Part shown: piece by piece, positions 31,285 to 47,055 of the stretch
Position numbering within the stretch: position 1 is the first letter of the stretch
How the letters are laid out: the number at the start of each line of letters is the position of its first letter
DNA from: Dromiciops gliroides
Lineage: Eukaryota; Chordata; Mammalia; Microbiotheria; Microbiotheriidae
Assembly (NCBI RefSeq): GCF_019393635.1
Contig: NC_057866.1
Location: 9,124,223-9,188,222, forward strand
Direction of reading: 5' to 3'
DNA length: 64,000 nt
Made by a program: the position numbers and the translations under genes
The notes under the pieces: model-generated
What the model saw: the letters and a program-made list of their open reading frames with translations, nothing else
What the model was told of the DNA's origin: nothing
Databases searched by the model: none

Positions 31285-31319
<35 letters not shown>

Positions 31320-31397
31320 AGAGAGAAGTGGCCTGAGACGCTTGACACTTACTAGCTGTGTGACCCTGGGCAAGTCACTTAACCCTCATTGCCCCAC

Positions 31398-31451
<54 letters not shown>
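31285..31451. repeat. Two (AC)n microsatellites around a SINE fragment
   Basis: (AC)15 at 31285-31314 and (AC)26 at about 31400-31451 enclose a 3' SINE fragment (31330-31398: CTTGACACTTACTAGCTGTG to CTCATTGCCCC). Confidence 0.9.
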
Positions 31452-31453
<2 letters not shown>

Positions 31454-32440
31454 TGCTCTGAGGTCTTTCCTAGCTCTAACATTCAGAATTAGAGTTTGGG
31501 CTCTTTGCCTGGCTCACAGTAAGCAGCTCTGACATCTCTAGCCTATGTTCTAACATCTCTCCAGGTGTTCTCTTTTATAAGGTTTCTCCTAGCTCTGACT
31601 TTCTTTCTTCAAAGGTCCCTTCTAGCTCTGATAGTCTATGTTCTAAATTCTGTGTTCCAGGGCCCCTTCCAGCTTTCTATATTCTCAGGTCCTTCCTAGC
31701 TCTGATATTCTATGTTCTAAGACTCCTCCCAACCGTATATTCTATATTCTAATGTACCTCCTGGCTCGGACTTTCTCTGTTCTGTATTCTAATGAATGTC
31801 ACAGCTGGGAGTACTCTTAGAACCTAGAACAGAGAATGTCAAAAATAGAAGGATTCTTAGAATGTAGAATGTCAGAATTAGGAGAGACCTAAGAACAGAG
31901 AATTCAGATCTGGGAATGCCCTCAGAATATAGAAGGTAGAATGTTGGATCTTGGAGGGACCTTAGAACCTAGAACTAAAAATATCAGAATTGTGAGGAGT
32001 TTTAGAACATAAAATGTCTGAGCTGGGAGGACCCTCTTGTAGAACACAGAATGTCGAAGCTGGGAGGAGACTTAGAATTTGGAGAGATCTTAGAACAGAA
32101 TGTTAGAGATGGAAGAGACCTTAGAATAGAGAATGTCAATGCTAGGAAGGGGCTTAGAACCTAGAACAGAATGTAAGAACTAGTTGGGGATTTAGAATAT
32201 AGAATGTCAATGCTAGGAGAAACCTTAAAACACAGACTATCAGAGCTGGGAAGACCGTTAGAACATTAGTATGTTAGAGCTAGAAGTGACCTTAGAACAC
32301 ATTGGTCCAGATGGGAGGGATCTTAGAACAGAGGACACCAGTTCTAGAAGGGCCCTTAGAACATTGACGAGGAAGTGTCAGAGCTGGAAGAACCCTTGGA
32401 AGCCATCTAGTCCAACCCCCTTATTTTACAGATGGGGAAA
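31451..32440. repeat. Head-to-head inverted minisatellite
   Basis: The left arm (31451 to about 31790) repeats CCTAGCTCTGATATTCTATG-TTCTAAG words. The right arm (about 31791 to 32390) repeats the reverse complement, CTTAGAACATAGAATGTCAG-AGCTGGGAGG, 30-40 bp per unit with about 25 diverged units in all. The right end carries the anchor CATCTAGTCCAACCCCCTTA-TTTTACAGATGGGG, which I know as the end of a common old interspersed repeat. Confidence 0.85.
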
Positions 32441-32848
32441 ATTCTGTGTTGTTACAATTCCCAGAGTTACGCGTTGAGTCAGGATTCTTGATGGTTCACC
32501 CCTTTTTCTTTCCCCTACAACTTCCTGCCTCTGTGTAGGGGGGGTGGGGGTGGATCTGGGTGTGCATTGGGTCCGATTCAGTAGAAATGAGCATGCCAAG
32601 TGTGTGTCAGCAACTGTGTGTTGAAGCATGTCTGCATGTCTCAGCATCTGAGTTCACATCTGCTTCTGTCCTTTTGTCCCTAGCACGTGGCATGCATCAA
32701 CAGATGCTCTCTGCCCAGGTTCATGCTGATATGTGTAGGCATGCACCCATATCATTCATGGATCAAGACAAAAGTCTCCCCAGGAGACCCAATTCAGTGA
32801 GTCCAGAGTGAATGCTCAACACAGAGATCTGAAGGCAGCCGTGTAGGG

Positions 32849-33090
32849 ATGTCGATGTTGTTCAGTCATTTCAGTCCTATCTGATTCTCCATGACCCCAT
32901 TGGGGTTTTCTTGGCAAAGATCCTGGATCGGTTTGCCATTTCCTTCTCCAGCTCATCTTACAGATGAGGAAACTGAGGCAAACCAGGTGATATGACTTGG
33001 CCAGGGTCACACAGTTAATAAATGTCAAATGTCTGAGGTCGGATTTGAACTCAGGTCCTCCTGAATCCTCATTGCCCGGACCAAAAAAAA
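32849..33090 (-). mobile_element. SINE with RTE-like tail (MAR1-like)
   Basis: GTTGTTCAGTCATTTCAGTC ... CTCCATGACCCCATTGGGG ... GAACTCAGGTCCTCCTGAAT. The right end switches to CTCATTGCCC plus an A-run, as if two copies recombined. Confidence 0.75.
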
Positions 33091-33429
33091 AAGTCATGAA
33101 GGCCCCTTGCTGAGGAAAAGGGGGTCCTGATGACTTAGAGGCTTTCCCATCTACTTCTTATTCCACTAGGCAGAAAGATAACCTGGAAAACCTCATTGTT
33201 CCCTTCCCCTTTCCCTTTGAAAACTGGAAACTGAGTTTGACCAATTTGTATTACCCTCCCCCCCTTTTTTTTCAAGCACGGACAAAAAGTTCACTCACTG
33301 GCTTCCACTTGGTTCAGGGCCAGCCAGCTCCCATTTCTATAGTGTTCCAGAGGTTTTCAAAGCTATTCATCACCTGCCCTCTCTTCCCTTTCCAGTCTTC
33401 TTCTACTTTGATCCCCACCATATATTCTC

Positions 33430-34060
33430 TTTTTCCATAAAAGTATTTTATTATTTTCCAGTTACACAGAGAAATGGTTTGCAACATTTGTTTTTTCTAA
33501 GATTCCTAATTTCAATTCTTTCTCCCTCCCTCCGCTCCTTCACCCCTCCCCAAGACAGCTAGCAATCCGATATAGGTGAGATATATATATATATATATAA
33601 AATCACATTAAACATATTTCTGCATTAGTCATGCTGTGCAAGAAGAATCAGAGCAAAAAAGAAAAACAAAAAAAATAGAGATAGTGTGGTTCAATCTGCA
33701 TCTAGATTCCATAGTTCTTTTTTTTTCTGGATTTGGAGAGCATTTTCCATCATGAGTCCTTTGAAACTATCCTGGACCATTGTATTACTGAGAAGAGTCA
33801 AGTCCATCACAGCTGATCAACACATAATGTTGTTGATACAATGTTCTCCTGGTTCTGCTCACTTCGATCAGCATCAGTTCCTGTAAATCCTGTAAATCCT
33901 TCCAGGTTTCTCTGAAATCTGCCTGCACAATAGCATTCCATTCCATTCAAATACCACAACTTGTGTAGCCATTCCCCAACTGATGGGCAGTCCCTCCATT
34001 TCCAATTCCTCACCACCACAAAAAGAGCAGCTATAAATATTTTTGTACATCCCACCATAT
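33430..34060 (-). mobile_element. L1 3' end with ORF2 C-terminus
   Basis: Reverse L1: 3' UTR at 33430-33900. The ORF2 end at 33807-34058 translates to [20 protein letters not shown] and LHKLWYLNGMEC, the L1 C-terminal signature. Contains (AT)n at 33582-33598. Confidence 0.85.
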
Positions 34061-34099
34061 ATTCTTAGACCCATCGACCCCTGTCTCCTGGCTGCTCCA

Positions 34100-34440
34100 C
34101 GAACAAGAGCCTCCATCTCTAAACTCCAGGCATTCTCCTTGGCTATGCCCCATGCCTGACAGGCTCTGACTACTGACCTCCCTGGCTTCTTTAAAGTCCC
34201 AATTAAAATCCTACCTTTTCTAGGAAGCCTTCCCTAACCCCTCTTAATCTCAGAGCTTTCCCTCTTTTATTACTTCCTATTAAGATTGTACCTAGCCTGC
34301 TGTGTAAGTATTTGCATGTTTTCTCCATCCTTCAATTATGAGCTCCTGGAGGTCAGGGAATGTCTTTTGCCTCTTTGTGTATACCCAGAATTTAACACAT
34401 ACTAGGTGCTGATAAAAGTGTATTGAATGAATGAATGAAT
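34100..34440 (+). mobile_element. L2 LINE 3' end
   Basis: GGAAGCCTTCCCTAACCCC ... ACATACTAGGTGCTGATAAA and the terminal TGAATGAATGAATG tail. Confidence 0.8.
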
Positions 34441-34570
34441 GAGGTTTCCCCACAACCACCAAGTGAGAGAGGCTCCATTATTGACTCCTTTTCACAGATA
34501 TGGAAACTGAGATTCAGAAATGTTCATCGATTGGCCCAGTGACACACAGCTAGAGTCAGAGTTGCTGGGG

Positions 34571-34726
34571 GGGGGGCAGCTAGGTGGCACAGTGGATAAA
34601 GCACCAGCCCTGGATTCAGGAGGACCTGAGTTCAAATCTGACCTCAGACATTTGACACTCACTAGCTGTGTGACCCTGGGCAAGTCATTTAACCTTCATT
34701 GCCCTACCCCCCCCCCAAAAAAAAAG
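34571..34726 (+). mobile_element. Marsupial tRNA-derived SINE
   Basis: Head after a G-run, tail CCTTCATTGCCCTACCCCCC then A8; AGAGTTGCTG / AAGTTGCTG flank it. Confidence 0.92.
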
Positions 34727-34829
34727 TTGCTGTGGGAGTCCAGGCCTCCTGATTCGAATCTGCGAGCTGTTTCCCAAACTCCAGGCTTCATCTCTCTATT
34801 GCATTTGCATAAGAAACTATCTATTCCTG

Positions 34830-35285
34830 GTACATTCCTTGTCATCTCTGCCTCTCAGAAGCCTTCTCTTCCTTCTAGCCTCAGTTCAGGTGACTTCTCC
34901 TCTGGGAAGCCCTAGTTCCCTCTTCTTCAACATTGGAGCTTTCTTCAGATCGCCTTGTCTTTTCCCATTATCCCTGTATATGCAGCATCCCTCTCTCCCT
35001 TCTCCAGAAAGGTCAGCCTCCCAAGAGCAGGGATCTGGAATTCAGTCCGTTTCAGTTTCTCGGCCCTTCTTGACCTCCCTAGTGCACTTCCACCCAAATC
35101 AATAAATCAGCAAACTTTGTACCAAACAGCGTGTCCTTGGCCCCCGATTATTTTGTGCGTACTTATCTGAGAGAAGTACACAGGAGAATGTAAGCTCCCT
35201 GAGGGTAAGCACTGCTTCGGTTTTATCTCTTTATTATCGCTGTGCCCGCGTCTGGCTCTGAGCTGGTGCTTAATAAAAGATGGAG
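34830..35285 (+). mobile_element. L2 LINE 3' fragments
   Basis: CTCTGGGAAGCCCTAGTTCC and ATGTAAGCTCCCTGAGGGTA ... GAGCTGGTGCTTAATAAAAG. It ends just before the FOSL1 promoter. Confidence 0.6.
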
Positions 35286-35479
35286 GAATTGAGTTCCGTC
35301 TCCTTGCCCCTCGCAGCGCGGGGCTGCGGGTGCGCGGGCCTGGCTGCTGCCTCTCCGCCTGGCCTCGGATCCCTCTGGGCGATCAGAGCCTGAGTGACAG
35401 GCGGCAGAGCCCAGGTGCCCTAGAACCTGAGACGACGTCTGGCGTTGGGGGAATCCTTTACCAAGTCCAGGCGTGGTGT

Positions 35480-35862
35480 AGGAAGTTGCTCCATATATGG
35501 GCATCTACGTCACCAGTCCTCCGACTGTACCAATATATTTGGATCCTAGGGGGCACGCACGGAGTGTTGGCTCCGAAAAGCACAGGCCTGGTTTTTCTTT
35601 TTCTGAAAAGGAGATGATAGATGTAGATAAGCCAAGAGACGGAATATAAAAAGGTGCAATTCAAAGAAGATTTTTGTTTTTGGAAGTTAAAGTCGAGAAG
35701 GTGGATAGGGATCTTCCCCCCCCAAGACGAAAATGGTTTATTCCATAAAAGTGTTCATTCATTAAAAAAGCAAAGGAGGCGACCAAGCAACAAGTGAGTC
35801 AGATTCGAGTGGGGACGCGGGGAGTGCGGGAAGCCTGGGACCCACTCCATACTAGCCAAGAC
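35480..35862 (+). promoter_or_regulatory. FOSL1 promoter: ETS-CArG-ATF cluster, TATA box and TRE
   Basis: GGAAGT (35481-35486) lies next to a perfect CArG box CCATATATGG (35491-35500), and TACGTCAC, an ATF/CRE-type site, is at 35506-35513. This arrangement fits a ternary-complex serum response element. A TATA box TATAAAAA lies at 35645-35652, which predicts a start near 35675. TGAGTCA (35795-35801) then falls in the 5' UTR, 62 bp before the ATG. Mammalian FOSL1 is known to be induced through SRE, ATF and TPA-response elements. Confidence 0.75.
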
Positions 35863-41358
<5,496 letters not shown>

Positions 41359-41363
41359 GTGAC

Positions 41364-41369
41364 AATAAA
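41364..41369 (+). terminator. Early poly(A) signal just after the FOSL1 stop
   Basis: AATAAA begins 6 bp after the TGA. If used, it would leave a 3' UTR of only some 25 bases. Confidence 0.4.
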
Positions 41370-42110
41370 GCCCAAGCCCTCTGGTCCTCCAAGAGCTCAA
41401 GGCACCTTTTTACCCTGTTCCAGCCAGCCCAGGTCACCCCCTTCTCGTTTGGCTCCCATCTCCATCCTGGCTTAGCACGTCCCTGGGCATCTGGTTGGGG
41501 CCTCATTTGTCCTAGCATGTCCTGAGCATCTTGGGGACCACCAAGGCTCTCCAGCCACCTCCCAGGGTTCAGTCTGAGATTGATCTTATTCAAGGCAAGG
41601 AACATTTAAGTGCCTACTATGTGTAGGAACTCCTACTGTTGCAAGAACACATGTGGCTGCTCCCCTCCCCTGACACAGAGCTCAGAGCTCCAGGGCCCAG
41701 CTGCCTGCATTCCTGTCCTCTGGGACTTATTGGGAATCTCCCTACCAAGCCCTGACCCCCTTCCGGGGGTTATTACTGCCCCCAGCCCCTTGGCTTCACA
41801 GGGGACCAACTTTCTCCCTTGTAGCACCAGATGTCCAACAGAACACTAAACCCCAAATCCCTTCCCAGCAGCATAGGTGATGTGGATTCCCTCCCCCCAC
41901 CCCGACCTGTTCTGGTTCCCTTCTTCTCACTAGGCAGGGCCCATCTTGGGAAGAAGGGCTCACCGGCCTCGGTGATGGGCTGGAGCGGCCCTCAGCCCTC
42001 TAAGCTCAGAGAGGCTCCCCCCAAACCCTACTATGGGACCTGCTCCTTTTCCCGAGAGGCTGCTATTTATTTTCCTAAAGAGACTATTTTTGTACAAATT
42101 GGCCAAATGG

Positions 42111-42116
42111 AATAAA
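42111..42116 (+). terminator. Main FOSL1 poly(A) signal
   Basis: AATAAA 753 bp after the stop, preceded by the AT-rich TATTTATTTT (a possible AU-rich element, TATTTAT) at about 42064-42073, as expected for an immediate-early mRNA. Confidence 0.85.
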
Positions 42117-42169
42117 AGAACTGAAGGCTGAAGGTTTTGGGTGGTGTCTCCCTGGGGCCTAGGAATCTG

Positions 42170-42410
42170 AGTGCATAGAACTGTAGACTATCCAAGCAGG
42201 GAGGGACACAGAGCAGGGAATGCCAGTGTCCTTACAACATGGAACATTGGCTGTTAGAGCAGGGAGGGATCTTAGAACGCAGAATCTCAGACCAGGGAGT
42301 GACCTTGGAACACAGAACACACAATGTCAGAGCTGGAATGAATTTTAGGTATCATCTAATCTAACCTCATTTTACAAATGCAGAAACTGAGGCCAAGAGA
42401 GGAGCAGGTG
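42170..42410 (+). repeat. Short array of the 'AGAATGTCAGAGCTGG' repeat
   Basis: Four to five diverged units (CTTAGAACGCAGAATCTCAG, TTGGAACACAGAACACACAA) ending in ATCATCTAATCTAACCTCAT and TTTACAAATGCAGAAACTGAGG. It is the same family as the inverted array at 31451-32440. Confidence 0.7.
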
Positions 42411-43067
42411 GCTAGTTTGTGGCTAGGCCAGGGTAAGACCCATTTCATTAGTACTTCCAAAGATGCTAGGAAGCTTGGGAATTGGGGGGGGGGGTCTCTC
42501 AATCACTACTTCCCTGCAATCCCAGTCGGCCCCTTGGCCAGCTCTGAAGTCCCAGGGGAGGGGGGGGTTCACTTCGGGTTCCTCTTTATCTGGACCTTAA
42601 ACCGCACCACCTGCTTCCTGCCCCATTGTCTTAGCCAGAAACATCCTGGTCTGGGCAGGAAGGAGGCTGGATAGGGTGGGGGCTCCTCTTCAGGACTTGG
42701 ATCTGGGCCTAGTTTTGCCATAGAACTCTCCAGACCACTCGGAGCCCCGGACCTTGGGTGCCCACAAAAGACTTGTTCCCCCCCCCCCCCCGCAAAAAAA
42801 ATTCCCGGTGGCAGCTGCCTCCCCACTCCATCTTCTCTGGGTCAAAGGGGTGGAGGACAAATGTCAAGGTTTCCCCAGGGATCTATCTCCAAGCGCTAGC
42901 CACCATTCTAAGGTCCCGATCCTTCCCCTACATATTAAGCATTGAGGGAAGTCACCCCAACCTCCGGAGGAGTCTGGCTCCGCGCTTGCCCGTCCCCACC
43001 CCCGCACCTCCTCCGGGTCCCCAAAGAGACGCAAGGTCCAGGCCCGTGGGCTGGGATCTCTCGCAGT

Positions 43068-43073
43068 TTTATT
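43068..43073 (-). terminator. CCDC85B poly(A) signal
   Basis: TTTATT on the + strand gives AATAAA on the gene strand 109 bp after the stop. The FOSL1 and CCDC85B 3' ends face each other about 950 bp apart. Confidence 0.85.
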
Positions 43074-43181
43074 GCCCGAGGGCAAGGGTGCGTCCAGGCT
43101 GGACAGAGCTGGGGCCGCGTCCGGGCTCTGCAGGGGCAGGGGCGGGGGGGACCCGGCAGGGGCGGGGGCTGGGGGGCTAGC

Positions 43182-44299
<1,118 letters not shown>

Positions 44300-44300
<1 letters not shown>

Positions 44301-45480
44301 CAACCCTGAACCCAGGCGACTGAGTTTCCGGTCCTCAGAGGGCTCCCATCCTAGCTTCTACGCGACCTTGGCATCCCCGTGCCTGCGCTGGTGGGGAAGG
44401 GCCTCTCCTCCCATCCCTGACAGAATCCAGGACTCGGGTGTCCCAGCTCGCGGTCCTCAGAGGGCTCCCATGTTATCTTCCCCAGAACTCAGGCGTCCTG
44501 GTGCCTGCCCTGGGGTGCTATCGTCATCTCCGCCTGAAGCCTGGACCCAGAAGTCTGAGGTCTCGTCCTCAAAGGGTTCCCATCTTATCTTCCCCAGCAT
44601 CCAGACGTCTCGGTGCCTGCCCTGGGGCGCTGTCCTCCCATCTCCGCCTGAACCTGGGACCGTGTATTCTCAAGGTCTTATCCACAAAGGGCTCCCATCC
44701 TAGCTTCCCCAGAACCCTGGCGGCCCCGTGCCTGCGGGGGTGGGGAGAGGATTATCTTCCCATCTCCGCCAGAATCCGGGACTCAGGTGTCCCAGCTCCC
44801 CGTTATCAAAGGGCTCCCATCTTATCTTCCCTAGGGCCCGGACGTCCGAGTGCCTGGCCTGGGATGCTGTCCGAATCTCCACCTGAACCCTGGACCCAGA
44901 AGTCTGAGCTCACACGCTGAGGGCTTCCATCTTGTTTTCCCCAGAACCCAGGCATCCCATACCTGTCCCTGTGCGCTGGCCTCCCATTTCTGCCTGAAAA
45001 CCGAATCAAGTATCCCAAGGTTCTATCTTCAAAAGCCTCCTATCCTGTTCTCCCCCAGAACCCTGGCGTCCCCGTGCCTGTGGGGGTGGGGAGAGGATTA
45101 TCCTCCCATCTCCGCCAGAATCCAGGACTCAGGTGTGCCAACTCCCGGTCCTCAAAGGGCTTACATCTTCCCCAGAACCCAGGCGTCCGAGTGTCTGCCC
45201 CCCCCCGGGGGTGGGGGGTTGTTCTCCCACCTCAGCCTGAATCTATTCTCACAAGGTTTCTAATCTTGCTTCCTTTCCTCATAGTTCCAAGAGCTCCGCG
45301 CTTGCTCTGGGGTGTGTCCTCAGTGCCCTAACTTGCCATCCGGGTGTCCCTGTGCCTTCGAAGAAGCCCGGGGTGCTATCCTCATCTCTCCTGACCCTGG
45401 ACCCAGGCTTCAAGCTCTTATATCTATCTTGTATCTTATATCTAGACCTAGAAGTCCCTATGCCTTCCCCAAGGCTCTGT
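44300..45480. repeat. ~115-bp minisatellite upstream of CCDC85B
   Basis: About nine diverged units of 110-124 bp. The anchor CTTCCCCAGAACCCAGGCGTC recurs near 44353, 44477, 44589, 44704, 44826, 44936, 45052 and 45166, each followed by GTGCCTGCCCTGGGG, then ATCTCCGCC and CAAAGGGCTCCCATCTTA. A last partial unit lies at about 45360-45425. Confidence 0.9.
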
Positions 45481-45819
45481 CCTTTAAGGGCTTGGCTGTC
45501 CTATTTTGAATCTTAAACCCAACGGGATAGATTCCCATCCTCTCATCACCTCCCTTCTGAGGAGACCCATGCATTCCAGGTCCCTTCCTGGAGGTGCTAT
45601 CTTATCTCCAGTAGAACCCAGTCCCAGTCCCCCCTCTCTTCCTTTCCTCTTCGGGCCCCACCTTTCCTTCTTCCGTTCGCTCTGAATGGGCAGCCTAGTC
45701 CCGAAGCTCCAAGCCCGGAGTGGGGTGGGGAGCCTGAGTACCCCAGTAGAGATGGGCCCCGCACATTCGCTGCTGGACTGCTTCTCACCATACGGGGGCA
45801 GAGGAAGGAGGACTGAGAG

Positions 45820-46110
45820 GATTCAGTGTGGGGAGGAGTGATGAGGCAGAGTGGAGGGAGGGAAAAAAGGAGGGACGACGGCACTGCGGAGGAAGAGGAA
45901 GATGGGCAGAGGGAAGGAGGATGAAGGAAGGGGGAGGGAGAGGAGGAAGGTAGGATTTAGGGATGATGGGGTGGGGAGGAGAGGGGGCCCCAGTGGAGGA
46001 TGGTGAGAAGGGAGGAAAAAGAGGAGATTGGATGAGAGGGGATGGGGAGCCGAAGACTGGGGAAGAGGAGGTAACGAGAGGAGGAAAGGAGGCTGGGAAG
46101 GAGCATGGGG
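45820..46110 (+). repeat. Polypurine (G/A) tract
   Basis: About 290 bp of nearly unbroken GGAGGAAGGGGGAGGGAG-type sequence on the + strand. Confidence 0.85.
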
Positions 46111-46194
46111 GAAGTGGAGCGGAGAAACGTGTGAGAAGCCGACCCTACTGGGGGGCTCCGTGCCTTTCCAGAACCTCCCCACCCCCACCTCCCC

Positions 46195-46495
46195 ACGCCT
46201 GGAATGCCTTCCCTTGTCACCTCCGTTCCTTAAAAGCCCCGGATCCTTTAGAATCTCAACTGGCTTATCACCTCCCACCTGAGGGCTTCTCGGATCCTCC
46301 CTGCCTAGTGCCTCTCTCCTCCCTCCTTTCTCGCGTAAAGACGTTGTATAGATTTTCCACGTAGTTTCCCCAAGAAAAGGGAAACTCTCGAAGGGCTGAA
46401 TCTGTTTCCATGTTTGTCTTTTGTATCTGAAGTGCCTGGCGTGTAGGAGGTGCTTAATGCATTTTTTTTCTTAATAAATGTTTAAATGGTTTTTA
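46195..46495 (+). mobile_element. L2 LINE 3' end
   Basis: CTGGAATGCCTTCCCTTGTC ... CCTGGCGTGTAGGAGGTGCT, then TTCTTAATAAATGTTT. Confidence 0.7.
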
Positions 46496-46524
46496 AAATT
46501 GATTTCCTGATTTATTAAGGGTGA

Positions 46525-46760
46525 TGAGGGGGGAGGGAAGGATGGGGAGATGAGGAAATGGGGAAGGGGAGTTGGGAATAGGAGGGAAGGAGGGGGAGAT
46601 TAATCAAGGGGAGAGGATAGGGAATGGAAAACTGGGGGATGGGAGATGGGGAAGGAGGATGAGCTTTGGGAAGGGGGACTGGTAGATTGGTAAAGGGGAG
46701 GGGGATTTGGGTTGGGGGTGAGGAAGGAGGAAGAGGAGGAGGAGCTGCCGAGGGGGAGGG
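46525..46760 (+). repeat. Second polypurine (G/A) tract
   Basis: GGGAGGGAAGGATGGGGAGA-type sequence up to the FIBP CpG island. Confidence 0.85.
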
Positions 46761-46899
46761 GAATTCCCCTGCGCTGGGGTTTCCCCTTTCTTGGGGCGCG
46801 GCTGGGCCGAGGGCGGCTCTGAGAACGGGGCGGGGCCAAAGAAGGCCCCACCCCTGGGGAAAATAGGGAGGGCCCACCGCCCAGCGAGGGGCGGGACCT

Positions 46900-47055
46900 G
46901 GATCTGAGCCCCTCCTCGAGGCCCCGCCCCCTCCGCTTCGCACCGGAAGTGGTCCCTGGCTCGCAGCGGGTGCTGGAGCTAAGGCCCAGTTGCACCCGGA
47001 AGCGGTGGCTAGTCCCGGGGTCGAGTCCCGTGGGGTTCGGGCATCCAGCTCCGCC
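46900..47055 (+). promoter_or_regulatory. FIBP promoter / 5' UTR
   Basis: CpG island without a TATA box. Two ETS-type sites, CCGGAAGT (46943-46950) and CCGGAAGC (46996-47003), sit 60-110 bp before the ATG, typical of housekeeping promoters driven by GABP/ETS factors. GC boxes (GGGGCGGGGCC near 46826, CCCCGCCCC near 46922) flank them. Confidence 0.65.
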
